From CADCVW01 sp964251385 (lineage in GTDB: Bacteria; Pseudomonadota; Alphaproteobacteria; Sphingomonadales; Sphingomonadaceae): DNA of 64,000 bases. The number at the start of each line of letters is the position of its first letter. Positions within the stretch are counted from its first letter, which is position 1. The DNA lies in the NCBI GenBank assembly GCA_964251385.1, contig CAXUJK010000001.1:434001-498000 (forward strand), read 5' to 3'. A program made the translations under genes and the position numbers. Below, in pieces: positions 34,727 through 43,778 of this stretch. The notes under the pieces were generated by a model that did no database searches, was not told where the DNA came from, and saw nothing but the letters and a program-made list of their open reading frames with translations.

Positions 34727-35902
34727 TCAAGTCCAATACAGGATCCGCGCGTTCGGCAGCTTCGCCGCAACTTCATCCTCGAAGAACCGCCGCAGGTCGG
34801 TCATCGTCGTCTTGTCGTAGACATGCTTGATCGACCCGAACTTCGTTCGCTTTTCCGAACGCTTGTCCGGTCCCATGTCCAGCGCGGAACCCGGGTACCA
34901 GCTTTCGAGCACCGCCTTTGAATTTGCCGAGTACCGGTGCGTGATCAGTTCCGCCGTCAGGTCGGGATCGGGAACGCCGTCCAGCGCGGACGCGACATCG
35001 GAGAACAATTGCCCGTACGCCTCGCGCCAGCCGTCGGCGGCGATGATCGGGGCCACTGTCAGCCCGATCTTGTACCCGGCAAGAGCCATGCGCCGCATCG
35101 CGACCAGCCGCGCCGCGACCGGGCTCGTCCCGCCCTCGAATTTTGCGAACAGCGGCGGGTTGACCGACACGCGCATTCGCGTGCGGCCGTTATGGTCGAT
35201 GCCGAGCAGAGGATCGACCGCGTCGAACTTGCTCGTGAAGCGCAACTGCACGTCCGCGTCCCACGCGCCGAAATGCGCGACTAGTGTCGACAGCGACCCG
35301 GTCAAATGCTCGATCGCGAGCGGATCGGTGTAGCATGACGCCTCGAACGTCGTGCCCTCGTGCGCCCGCGTCTTCGATTGCGAGGTGACCTTCCCCTGCC
35401 CCACATGCCGCGGCATCTCCGCCAAGACCTCGGGCAGGTTGGCGTACACGCGCGTGATCGGCGGACCTTTGAGCGAGCCGGCGAGGTAGCAGTAGCTGCA
35501 GTGCGCGGGGCACCCTTCGGCCAAGTCGACGCGCCAGTCCGCCGAAGGCGCGATCGGCTGCAGCCGGCGCTTGGATGGCGATGCGACGACTAGCGCCAAG
35601 GTCGCCTTCGCCTCCGCGTAGGCGCGGCGTGGATCGTCGGTCATCGCGGCGAGCAGTCGGTCGTTGCCGAGCTCGACGATGGTCAGCCCGAGCGCGGAGG
35701 CGCGTTCCAGCATCGCGCGGCCGTGCGCCCATTCCATCGCGGACTTGGTCGCGATCACGCGCTTGGGCCGCCACAACCGCGACGGGCGGCCCGCGGGCCC
35801 GAGGCCGACCTCCGCTTGCGCCATCGCGAGCTCCGCTTCTGATGGTCCGGGCGCGAGAGGACCGGTATCGGGGAGGCCGAGGGACAGAGGTTGCGCTTCC
35901 AT
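34727..35902 (-). CDS. SPL-family radical SAM protein (spore photoproduct lyase-like)
   Basis: 391 residues. The cluster motif is Cys-x3-Cys-x2-Cys in EGCPAHCSYCYLAGSLKGPP, the form used by spore photoproduct lyase-related 'DNA repair photolyase' proteins. The N-terminal part (RPKRVIATKSAMEWAHGRAM) and QLRFTSKFDAVDPLLG also fit the family. The organism type does not sporulate, so the role is not spore DNA repair as such; function unknown. It is divergent from the fused esterase-like gene with 70 bases between. Confidence 0.82.
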   Translation of the reverse strand: MEAQPLSLGLPDTGPLAPGPSEAELAMAQAEVGLGPAGRPSRLWRPKRVIATKSAMEWAHGRAMLERASALGLTIVELGNDRLLAAMTDDPRRAYAEAKATLALVVASPSKRRLQPIAPSADWRVDLAEGCPAHCSYCYLAGSLKGPPITRVYANLPEVLAEMPRHVGQGKVTSQSKTRAHEGTTFEASCYTDPLAIEHLTGSLSTLVAHFGAWDADVQLRFTSKFDAVDPLLGIDHNGRTRMRVSVNPPLFAKFEGGTSPVAARLVAMRRMALAGYKIGLTVAPIIAADGWREAYGQLFSDVASALDGVPDPDLTAELITHRYSANSKAVLESWYPGSALDMGPDKRSEKRTKFGSIKHVYDKTTMTDLRRFFEDEVAAKLPNARILYWT

Positions 35903-35972
35903 CCCGCACCAACACCGGACACGCGCACCCGTTCACTTTTGCTTTGGGCACGGGTTGCGCCATGGAGGAGCC

Positions 35973-37547
35973 GTGCCTCGTCCTCCCGCCCCCGTGACGC
36001 CAGACGGCCGCTACCTCGTCGTGCGCGGCCGCCTGTGGCGCCGGACTCGGCCCGACCTTGCCGACGAAGAACGGCAGACGCTTGTCGACGCGCTCATGGA
36101 CGCGCGGCGCGGCGTGCGCGACGCGCTTCGGCGGGACGATGCGGACGCGCTCGGTCGCGCGCGCGCCTCCGTCGACGCCGCCAAGCGCGGGCTCGGCGAA
36201 AGGGGCCCGGTCTGGTGGAGCGACGGGGCGCCCGACTACAACCGGCGCATGGCCGCCAACACGCCGTATGCCGCCTGGTGGAAAGATTTGGAGAACGACA
36301 CGATGCCGAACGCGCGGGGCTTCAGGACCCACAAGCTCGAATATGACGACGTCGTCCTCGAGCGCATCGACTTGCCGAAAGAGCCGCTGACGCTCACGCT
36401 CGGCCTGGGCTCGGGCCTCGCGCGGCGAGCGGGCGACGACCCGGGTCGATTCTACGCGGTCGGCGATCGCGGTCCCAACCTCAAGGTCAAGCTTGCCGTC
36501 AAGCGCTACGGCGTCGAACGCCTCGATGCCTTGCGCAAGGTCGATGGCGCCAAGATCATGCCCGCTCTGGCGCACGGCCCCGCCATCTCCGAACTCGCGA
36601 TCGAAGGCGACGCGGTCCGGATCGTCCGCACGTTTCCCTTGCGCGGCGAAGACGGCGTGCCGCTGAGCGGCCTCCCCGTTCCCGGCAGCCTCGAGGCCGA
36701 AGGCGAACCGATCTTTTCGCTCGCCGGTGACCCGCTCGGGACCGACCCGTCGGGGCTCGACAGCGAAGGGCTGATCGCGCTTGCCGACGGCGGGTTCTGG
36801 GTGGGCGACGAGTACGGTCCTTCGCTGCTGAGGCTCGACGCGGACGGCCGCGTTCTCGTCCGATGGGTGCCGCGCGGGACCGCCGCGCTGTACGAAGGCG
36901 CGCGCTATCCGGTGGCCGACGTCCTGCCCGAGCTCGCCTCCGCACGCCGGCTCAATCGCGGGTTCGAGGCGATCGCCACGTCCGCCGACGAGAGCGCGCT
37001 GTTTCTCGCGTTCCAGAGCCCGCTCGCGCACCCCGATCGCGCCGCGCACGAACGCAGCCGCCACGTCCGCATTTGGCATCTCGACGCCGCGACGGGCGCG
37101 TTGCGCGCCGAGTATGTCTACCCGCTCGATCCGCCCGAAGCCTTTTTGCGGGACGTGGCGCTTGGCGACTTTGAACAAAGCGACGTCAAGGTCAGCGAGA
37201 TCGTGGCGCTCGGACCCGACCGGCTCCTGGTGCTCGAACGCGGGTCGGCGACGACCAAGATATACCGCGCCGACCTCGCCCACCCCGCGCCCGCGTCGCT
37301 GGTCGACCGGGCGACGCGTCCGACGCTCGAGCAGATGGACGCGGACGAACTCGCCGCGGCCGGGGTCGTCCCGCTCGCCAAGACGCTCGTCCTCGACACG
37401 GATCTGGCGCCCGAAATCCCGGGCGATCTGGAAGGGGCAATCCGGCTCGGCCCGCGCGAACTCCTGCTCGTCAACGACAACGATTTCGGGACCGAGGGCG
37501 TCGACACGCAGTTCTGGCGCGTCCTGTTCGACGAGAACCGGCTGTAA
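35973..37547 (+). CDS. Esterase-like activity of phytase family protein with fused N-terminal small domain
   Basis: 524 residues from GTG 35973, which has a strong GGAGGA site. Residues 1-100 form a short charged helical domain (VVRGRLWRRTRPDLADEERQ through GERGPVWWSDGAPDYNRRMA) that I recall as a small stand-alone sphingomonad protein. Residues from about 110 are an esterase-like phytase beta-propeller: FYAVGDRGPNLKV, SGLDSEGLIALADGGFWVGD, NRGFEAIATSADES and LLVNDNDFGTEG. Most relatives are secreted, yet no signal peptide is present here. The substrate is unknown. dapB follows after 7 bases. Confidence 0.82.
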   Translation: MPRPPAPVTPDGRYLVVRGRLWRRTRPDLADEERQTLVDALMDARRGVRDALRRDDADALGRARASVDAAKRGLGERGPVWWSDGAPDYNRRMAANTPYAAWWKDLENDTMPNARGFRTHKLEYDDVVLERIDLPKEPLTLTLGLGSGLARRAGDDPGRFYAVGDRGPNLKVKLAVKRYGVERLDALRKVDGAKIMPALAHGPAISELAIEGDAVRIVRTFPLRGEDGVPLSGLPVPGSLEAEGEPIFSLAGDPLGTDPSGLDSEGLIALADGGFWVGDEYGPSLLRLDADGRVLVRWVPRGTAALYEGARYPVADVLPELASARRLNRGFEAIATSADESALFLAFQSPLAHPDRAAHERSRHVRIWHLDAATGALRAEYVYPLDPPEAFLRDVALGDFEQSDVKVSEIVALGPDRLLVLERGSATTKIYRADLAHPAPASLVDRATRPTLEQMDADELAAAGVVPLAKTLVLDTDLAPEIPGDLEGAIRLGPRELLLVNDNDFGTEGVDTQFWRVLFDENRL

Positions 37548-37554
37548 GGTTGCG

Positions 37555-38283
37555 ATGCGAACCACCCTGCCGCAAGACGCGCCGATGCAGACCCCCGGTA
37601 CCGCGCCGCTCCGCATCGGCCTCCTCGCGCCGCGCGGGCGCATGGGCATCGCGCTCGCCGCCGCCATCGACGCGGCGGCGGACCTCGTCAGCAACGCGGA
37701 CACAGCCGACGTCCTGATCGATTTTTCGAGCCCCGCCGCGCTGCCCGCCTCGCTCGACCGCGCGCTTGCCGCGGCCGTGCCGATCGTGATCGGGACCACG
37801 GGTCTGGACGCGACGGCGGACACGCGCATCTCGCGCGCCGCAGGCAGCATCGCGGTGCTGCACTCCGCGAACATGTCGCTAGGCGTGACCGTGCTCGCGC
37901 ACCTTGTCGAAAAGGCGGCGGCACGTCTCGATTGGGACGTCGAGATCCTCGAGATGCACCACGCCGCCAAGGGCGACGCGCCGTCCGGCACCGCGCTTCT
38001 GCTGGGCGCGCGCGCCGCCGCTGGCCGAGGCGTGGAGGCACCGGTGGTTGATCGAGATCGCTCGGGCGCACGCGTGCCCGGCGCGATCGGCTACGCGTCG
38101 CTGCGCGGCGGCACGGTCGCGGGCGATCACGACGTGATCTTCGCCGGCCCGTCCGAGCGGCTGATCCTTTCGCACCGCGCCGAAAGCCGCGCGATCTTCG
38201 CACGCGGCGCGCTCGCGGCGGCACGCTGGATCGCGGACAAGCCGCCCGGTCGCTACACGATGAACGACGTCCTGGGGCTGTAG
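37555..38283 (+). CDS. dapB: 4-hydroxy-tetrahydrodipicolinate reductase
   Basis: NAD(P)H-dependent step of lysine and diaminopimelate synthesis. It has 242 residues, a compact DapB. The N-terminal loop is RIGLLAPRGRMGIALAAAID, a weakened G-x-x-G-x-M-G match. Further motifs are DVLIDFSSP, IGTTGLD, LEMHHAAKGDAPSGTALLLG with the catalytic His and Lys, and HRAESRAIFARGAL. ATG 37555 is supported by TAAGG upstream; ATG 37585 is also possible. The stop is immediately followed by the nth GTG. Confidence 0.93.
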   Translation: MRTTLPQDAPMQTPGTAPLRIGLLAPRGRMGIALAAAIDAAADLVSNADTADVLIDFSSPAALPASLDRALAAAVPIVIGTTGLDATADTRISRAAGSIAVLHSANMSLGVTVLAHLVEKAAARLDWDVEILEMHHAAKGDAPSGTALLLGARAAAGRGVEAPVVDRDRSGARVPGAIGYASLRGGTVAGDHDVIFAGPSERLILSHRAESRAIFARGALAAARWIADKPPGRYTMNDVLGL

Positions 38284-38949
38284 GTGGACGCGGCCGCGGT
38301 TCACGCTTTCTACATCGCCCTGCGCGCGGCCGACCCGAACCCGCGAACCGAGCTCGACTGGATCAATCCCTACACGCTGCTCGTGGCCGTGGTGCTTTCG
38401 GCGCAGGCGACGGACCTCAGCGTCAATATCGCCACCCGGCCGCTGTTCGAGACGGTGCGAACCCCGGCCGCCATGCTCGCGCTCGGCGAGGATGCGTTGC
38501 GCGCGCGGATCAGGACGATCGGCCTTTTCAACACCAAGGCCAAGAACGTCATCGCGCTCAGCGCCGCCCTGATCGAGCATCACGGCGGCGAAGTCCCCGC
38601 CGACCGCGATGCGCTGCAGGCGCTCGCCGGCGTCGGCCGCAAGACCGCCAACGTCGTCATGAACGTCGCGTTCGGCGCGGAGACGATCGCGGTCGACACC
38701 CACGTCTTCCGCGTCGCCAACCGAACCGGCCTCGCCCCCGGCCCCACCCCCGCCGCCGTCGAAGCCGGCCTCGAAACCGTCACCCCGCCGGAGTTCCGCC
38801 TCCACGCGCACCACTGGCTGATCCTGCACGGGCGCCATGTCTGCAAGGCGCGGGTGCCCGAATGCTGGCGGTGTCCGGTCGCTGTGTGGTGCGAATATCC
38901 CGACAAGCGGCGGGAGCCGCCGATCAGGCCAATTCGCAGAACAAGCTAG
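38284..38949 (+). CDS. nth: Endonuclease III
   Basis: Base-excision-repair DNA glycosylase/AP lyase for oxidised pyrimidines. It has 221 residues. The helix-hairpin-helix LAGVGRKTANVVMNVAFG contains the catalytic lysine, and the aspartate lies in VDTHVFRVANRTG. The C-terminal [4Fe-4S] loop is CKARVPECWRCPVAVWC. The GTG start directly abuts the dapB stop, so the two genes share a transcript. Confidence 0.95.
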   Translation: MDAAAVHAFYIALRAADPNPRTELDWINPYTLLVAVVLSAQATDLSVNIATRPLFETVRTPAAMLALGEDALRARIRTIGLFNTKAKNVIALSAALIEHHGGEVPADRDALQALAGVGRKTANVVMNVAFGAETIAVDTHVFRVANRTGLAPGPTPAAVEAGLETVTPPEFRLHAHHWLILHGRHVCKARVPECWRCPVAVWCEYPDKRREPPIRPIRRTS

Positions 38950-38986
38950 CAGTGTTGCGAAAAAGTTCCACTTTTTTTGCAAAAGC

Positions 38987-39014
38987 TTGAATTCGCATCG
39001 GCTCGCAATAATAA
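38987..39014 (+). promoter_or_regulatory. Possible sigma-70-type promoter for the TonB receptor gene
   Basis: TTGAAT (38987-38992), a 16-base spacer and TAATAA (39009-39014) sit in a conspicuously AT-rich 60-base patch between nth and the receptor gene, with a preceding poly-T run. Plausible but unproven. Confidence 0.35.
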
Positions 39015-39082
39015 CCGTTCACCCGCCAGCAAGCATCGCGCTACGCTCACGGCGCAGCTAAGTTCCGGGCGTAGATAACCTC

Positions 39083-42000
39083 GTGAAATTCAACAAGCTT
39101 TTTGCATCAACCGCGTTACTTGGGCTTACGGCCGCTTTCTCCGCACCCGCCTTCGCGCAGGCAGCGCCCATTGGCACACCCGTGCAGCCGACTCCCGCCG
39201 AGCAGCAGAACGGCGAAGAGGTAAGTCCAGTCGGAGCCGACGGTGCGGAAGCCGACGACGATCAGACGATCGTCGTGACCGGCTCGCGCATTCCGCGCCC
39301 GGAAGTGACGGGCACCATTCCCGGGGTGCAGGTGCAGAGGGAGCAGATCACGACGCGCGGCTTCACGAACGCCGCGGACATCCTGAACGACATCCCATTG
39401 GTCGGTCCGTCGGGGGCCAATCTCAACAGCGCGGCGCCCGGTCAGGCCCCGTCGATCGGTAACGCGTTCGTCGATCTCCTCGACCTTGGCACCGCACGAA
39501 CCCTGACCTTGGTCAACGGTCGGCGCTTCGTTTCGGGCAACGCGGCCTCGCTGTTCGTTGCGGACAACGCCCCCGGTGGTCAGGTCGACGTCAACGTCAT
39601 TCCGGTTTCGCTGATCGAACGCGTCGACGTTCTTACCGTCGGCGGTGCCGCCGCCTACGGTACGGACGCGATCGCGGGTGTCGTAAACTACATTCTTCGC
39701 GACGATTTCGAGGGAACGGACATCACGGGTATCGCGGGCATCACGGAGCGTGGGGACGGCGCGACCTACACGATCCGCGGCACCACCGGCATCAACTTCG
39801 GTACCGATAACCGCGGAAACGTGGTCGCATCGGGCGAGTTCAACAAGATCGAAGGCATCCAAGCGAGCGATCGCGAGTTTCGACGCGACAATGGCGGCTT
39901 CTTCGCCAATTCCAACTTCCTGAACGGCGGCGTACGCAACCCCGCGTTCGCCGCTTCGGTTCCCGTAGGTGCCGGCCCGTTCCTGAGCGCCCAGGCGGAT
40001 CAGCAGCCTGGCTTCGCCGCATTTCCGAACGCGACGACGCTTGTGGCGTCTCCAGGCGGGAACGTCTTTCAGCTCACGAGCACCTTCAACAGCAACCTGC
40101 CCGCCAACGTGCCCGTCACCTTGCCCGCGAGCGCGACCGTGGTGGGACCCACGGCAGTCAACCTGGTTACGCGAGCGGTCGGAAACCCGCAGACGTTCGT
40201 GTTCTCCGGGGCGCAGCAGTTGATCCCCGGGACCACGGTAACGCCGGCCCAGGCCAGGTGCGACGTCACCAATCTCACGACGTTCTGCCTTCTTGCGCCG
40301 AACGCCTTGCCGGGGGGTGCCGGTGCCGCGCAAAATACATTTGCGCAGGGAGTGATCGCGCGCTTTGCCCCGACGCTTGTCGCTTCGGGCACTGACGATC
40401 CGGCTACGCCGGCCAACGAAGCTCAAGCGCAACGGAACGCCCTGGCTCTGCAACTTCTGCAGCAGAACCGGCTGACTCCGCGTGAGTTCTTTGCGTTAAA
40501 TCCCAACGTCCCCCTGAATACGTTTCTGGGCAACACCGTTCCCGGCTATCTGGACGTTGCGAATACGGACAACACGCCGGTGAACATCGGTGGCGGCATC
40601 ACTGTGCCGCTCAATCAAGTCCTGCCGCGCGTTGCGGTGCCCCTGCAGTTCGCGCCCAACGGGGACCTGGTTACCTTCTCGCAGGGCGGTCTTGGTCCAA
40701 ACACGCCCGGCCTTACCGGTGCCTCTCCGAACGCCGCGGGACTAAACCAGCAGCGGTTTACCGCGTTGCGGGTCGAGCAGGAACGATACATCGCCAACCT
40801 GAACGGCAAGTACGACCTGACCGACTGGCTGACGGTCTTCACCGAAAACCTGTACGCCAAGACATACAACACATCGAACGCGAACCTTGCCAGCACCAAC
40901 AGCGCTGGCGGCACCGGCGTCGAGACGGCGGGCCTGAGCGTGTCCATCAACAATCCGTTTCTCACGGAGCAGAACCGCGCCACTCTGCGAGCCGCGAACG
41001 TGACCGATCGTTTCGTCCTGTCGCGAACCAATCAGGACATTTTCGGGGACAACCCGATCACCAACAATTCGGAGACATATCGATCCTTGCTCGGCTTCCG
41101 AGGTGACTTCGGGCTGATCGGCCAAGAGTTCAAATGGGAGGTCTCGGGAACGTACGGCAAGTCGAAGCAGGTGACGCGCTCGACCAGCATCAAGGACATC
41201 GAATACGCACTCGCGATCGATGCGGTGCAAACGCCGGGAGGCATACGCTGCCGCGCGCAGGTCGACAGTCTGGCTCCGGGAAGCACGATCCAAGGCATCA
41301 ACCGCGATGTCGTCCTGATCCCCGGTGCCGACGGTATTCCAACCCTTACCTTCGTTACGCCGACGGTGACGGCCGAACAGATCGCGGGATGCGTACCGCT
41401 CAATCCGTTCGGAGAAAACCGCATGTCGCAGGCTGCGAAGGACTATGTCCGCGCCGACATCGTGTTCCGTAACGAATCGGAGCAGCTTTTCTTTCAGGGC
41501 ACGCTCGGCGGAGCGCTGTTCGATCTGCCCGCCGGCAAGTTCGGTTTCGCTTTGAATGGTGAGTATCGCAAGGAGAAGCTCGGGCTGGTCTCAGACGAGC
41601 TTGCTCAGCAGGGCCGGACGCGCAACGCAGCCGCGATCCCGACATCGGGTGAAATCCGCACGCTCGAGGGCGGCATCGAAGCTCGCATCCCGATTACCGG
41701 AGATGATTTTACGCTGCCGTTGCTTGGTGAGATCGAGTTCAACCCGGCGGTGCGCTTTTCAAGGCAGGATGGTGACGGCGTGGAGCAGCGTCTGCTGACG
41801 GGCGTCGTCGTGGATCAGAAGCTTCGCGGTGATTTCTCGACGATCTATTCGCTTGCGGGAACATGGCGCCCGATCCAGGACATCCTCTTCCGCGGGAACA
41901 TCACGCGCTCGATCCGGAACCCGAGCATCGTCGAGTTGTTCCTGGGCGGCCAATCGGCCTTCCAGGGTCGAAACGACGTTTGCGGTCGCGCGCTCATCGG

Positions 42001-42922
42001 ACAGGGCACCGATGCGACCCGTCGGCGGGCGAACTGCGTCGCGGACGTGATCCGGCTCGGCGCAGCAACGGACGCAGCGTCCGCGTCGGCCTTCCTCGAC
42101 GCGTTCGTACCTGACACATCCAATCTTCAGGGTGTCTTCGGAGGCAGTGTCGCGCTGGAGCCGGAAAAGGGGCGCAGCAAGACGGCGGGTGTGGTGATCG
42201 CGCCCCGGTTCCTGCCGGGCTTCTCCGTTTCCGCGGATTACATCCATCTGGACTTGAAGAACGTCATTGTTCCGCTCGGCGTCTTTCAATCCAACGAATT
42301 CTGTTACGACAGCCCGACGTTTCCCGACACCACGGCGCAATTCCGAAGCAATCTTTGCACGACGTTCAACCGGGACCCGGCGACCTTCCAACTCCAGAAC
42401 GGATTTGCGGGCGGCTTTCTCAATCTTTCCGCAACCCGCATCCGGGCCTTGAATCTTTCCGGCCGAGCTCCGTTCAAACTTCCTGCCGACCTGGGCAGGC
42501 TGACGATCTCGGGCAATGCGTATCACCTGAAAAAGTACGACGAGTCGTCCTCGGGCGCCTTCGGATCCGACACGATCAAGTCAGCCGGATCATTCAACCG
42601 TCCGAAGTGGGAAATCCAGGCCGCGGGGCGTTACGACTACAAGCAGTTTTACACGCAGCTGACCTGGAATCATCGTTCGCCGACCCAGCTCTTCTCGGCT
42701 GGCGCGCCCGCCACGATCGAATTGGCGCCCAGCATCGACTACCCGGCGACGGACGTGTTCGATCTGACGCTTGGCATTCAAACCGGCGATCGGTTCCGCT
42801 TCCAGTTGGCGGTCACGAACTTAACGGATGAGACGTTTGCTGGCCAACTGGGCTTCAATAACCTGCAATTCGTCGACCAGATCGGTCGGCGTTATCAGGT
42901 AACGACGAGCCTCAGCTTCTAA
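39083..42922 (+). CDS. TonB-dependent outer-membrane receptor (very large)
   Basis: 1279 residues, much longer than the usual 700-1000. A Sec signal at 1-26 ends ...SAPAFAQ. The segment DQTIVVTGSRIPRPEVTG is the TonB box and plug start, followed by plug motifs LVNGRRFVSG and VPIERVDVL-like VSLIERVDVLTVGGAAAYG. The remainder is a beta barrel ending in YQVTTSLSF with terminal Phe. Residues about 260-520 contain an Asn/Ala/Pro-rich insertion with few barrel-like strands. The transported ligand is unknown and no transport genes are adjacent. GTG start. A strong hairpin follows the stop. Confidence 0.93.
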   Translation: MKFNKLFASTALLGLTAAFSAPAFAQAAPIGTPVQPTPAEQQNGEEVSPVGADGAEADDDQTIVVTGSRIPRPEVTGTIPGVQVQREQITTRGFTNAADILNDIPLVGPSGANLNSAAPGQAPSIGNAFVDLLDLGTARTLTLVNGRRFVSGNAASLFVADNAPGGQVDVNVIPVSLIERVDVLTVGGAAAYGTDAIAGVVNYILRDDFEGTDITGIAGITERGDGATYTIRGTTGINFGTDNRGNVVASGEFNKIEGIQASDREFRRDNGGFFANSNFLNGGVRNPAFAASVPVGAGPFLSAQADQQPGFAAFPNATTLVASPGGNVFQLTSTFNSNLPANVPVTLPASATVVGPTAVNLVTRAVGNPQTFVFSGAQQLIPGTTVTPAQARCDVTNLTTFCLLAPNALPGGAGAAQNTFAQGVIARFAPTLVASGTDDPATPANEAQAQRNALALQLLQQNRLTPREFFALNPNVPLNTFLGNTVPGYLDVANTDNTPVNIGGGITVPLNQVLPRVAVPLQFAPNGDLVTFSQGGLGPNTPGLTGASPNAAGLNQQRFTALRVEQERYIANLNGKYDLTDWLTVFTENLYAKTYNTSNANLASTNSAGGTGVETAGLSVSINNPFLTEQNRATLRAANVTDRFVLSRTNQDIFGDNPITNNSETYRSLLGFRGDFGLIGQEFKWEVSGTYGKSKQVTRSTSIKDIEYALAIDAVQTPGGIRCRAQVDSLAPGSTIQGINRDVVLIPGADGIPTLTFVTPTVTAEQIAGCVPLNPFGENRMSQAAKDYVRADIVFRNESEQLFFQGTLGGALFDLPAGKFGFALNGEYRKEKLGLVSDELAQQGRTRNAAAIPTSGEIRTLEGGIEARIPITGDDFTLPLLGEIEFNPAVRFSRQDGDGVEQRLLTGVVVDQKLRGDFSTIYSLAGTWRPIQDILFRGNITRSIRNPSIVELFLGGQSAFQGRNDVCGRALIGQGTDATRRRANCVADVIRLGAATDAASASAFLDAFVPDTSNLQGVFGGSVALEPEKGRSKTAGVVIAPRFLPGFSVSADYIHLDLKNVIVPLGVFQSNEFCYDSPTFPDTTAQFRSNLCTTFNRDPATFQLQNGFAGGFLNLSATRIRALNLSGRAPFKLPADLGRLTISGNAYHLKKYDESSSGAFGSDTIKSAGSFNRPKWEIQAAGRYDYKQFYTQLTWNHRSPTQLFSAGAPATIELAPSIDYPATDVFDLTLGIQTGDRFRFQLAVTNLTDETFAGQLGFNNLQFVDQIGRRYQVTTSLSF

Positions 42923-42935
42923 GTCCAGACTTACG

Positions 42936-42969
42936 CAACAAGACCGCTCTCTCGGGAGCGGTCTTGTTG
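42936..42969 (+). terminator. Terminator hairpin after the TonB receptor gene
   Basis: Perfect 14-bp arms (42936-42949, 42956-42969) with a 6-base loop, starting 13 bases after the stop. It lies between convergent genes and ends in TTGTTGT, so it may serve both directions. Confidence 0.8.
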
Positions 42970-43004
42970 TCCGCATCTCGATCGACTTCGCTTTTCCTAC
43001 GCGG

Positions 43005-43778
43005 TCAGCCGACGTCTCGTACGTGCGTGTCGACCTGATCGTCGGCTACTCCCGCGACGAATCGCCTTACTTGCGGGTCGCTGGAGGTTTGTAGCCTCTC
43101 CATCGAGCCCTCCCACACGATCCGTCCCTCGTGCAGCATCGCCATCCGGTGAGCGATCTTGCGTGCCGACACCATATCGTGCGTGATCGTCACCGCCGTC
43201 ATGCCCAGGCTCGCCACCAGTTCGCAGATCAGGTCGTTGATGACGCTCGCCCGGATCGGGTCCAGCCCCGTCGTCGGTTCGTCGAAGAACAGGATCTCGG
43301 GTCGCGGCGCGATCGCACGGGCCAGCGCCACGCGTTTCTGCATGCCGCCGGACAGCTCGGACGGGCGGCGATCGAGGATTTCGGCGGTGAGGCCGACGCG
43401 TTCGAGATTTTCGACCGCGATCTCCTTCATCGATGCGGCATGGCCCGCCCTGCCCTCGCTCAATCCGAACGTGACGTTGCGCCAGACGGGCAGGCTGTCG
43501 AACAAGGCGCCGCCCTGGAACAGCATCCCGCATTTGCGCTGAAGCCGCGCGCGCGTCGCCGGGGGGGCACCGACCATTTCCTCGCCGTCGATCTCGATCG
43601 ATCCGGCGTCCGGTTCGATCAGGCCCAGCACGCACTTGATCATGACCGACTTGCCCGTGCCCGATTGGCCGATGACCGCGAGAGACTCGCCGGGCGCGAC
43701 GGTCAGGTCGACGCCGTCAAGGACGCGCGCATCGCCGAACGCTTTGGACAGGCCCCGGATACGAATTCGGGAAATCAT
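43005..43778 (-). CDS. mlaF: MlaF-type ABC transporter ATP-binding protein
   Basis: ATPase of the Mla/MCE phospholipid transport system at the inner membrane. It has 257 residues. Walker A is GQSGTGKS, the signature is ELSGGMQKRVALARAI (the GGM form of the Mkl/MlaF group), and Walker B is EILFFDEPTTGLDP, followed by the H-loop ITHDM. The ATG overlaps the mlaE stop (ATGA). No MCE-domain substrate-binding gene (mlaD) follows in this window; it must be elsewhere. Confidence 0.93.
   Translation of the reverse strand: MISRIRIRGLSKAFGDARVLDGVDLTVAPGESLAVIGQSGTGKSVMIKCVLGLIEPDAGSIEIDGEEMVGAPPATRARLQRKCGMLFQGGALFDSLPVWRNVTFGLSEGRAGHAASMKEIAVENLERVGLTAEILDRRPSELSGGMQKRVALARAIAPRPEILFFDEPTTGLDPIRASVINDLICELVASLGMTAVTITHDMVSARKIAHRMAMLHEGRIVWEGSMERLQTSSDPQVRRFVAGVADDQVDTHVRDVG

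Noticed and set aside
35190..37991. Very long open frame (933 codons) on the minus strand across the esterase-like phytase gene
   Set aside because: Antisense shadow typical of high-GC DNA; its product is low-complexity Arg/Ala/Gly sequence, while the plus-strand frame has clear family motifs.
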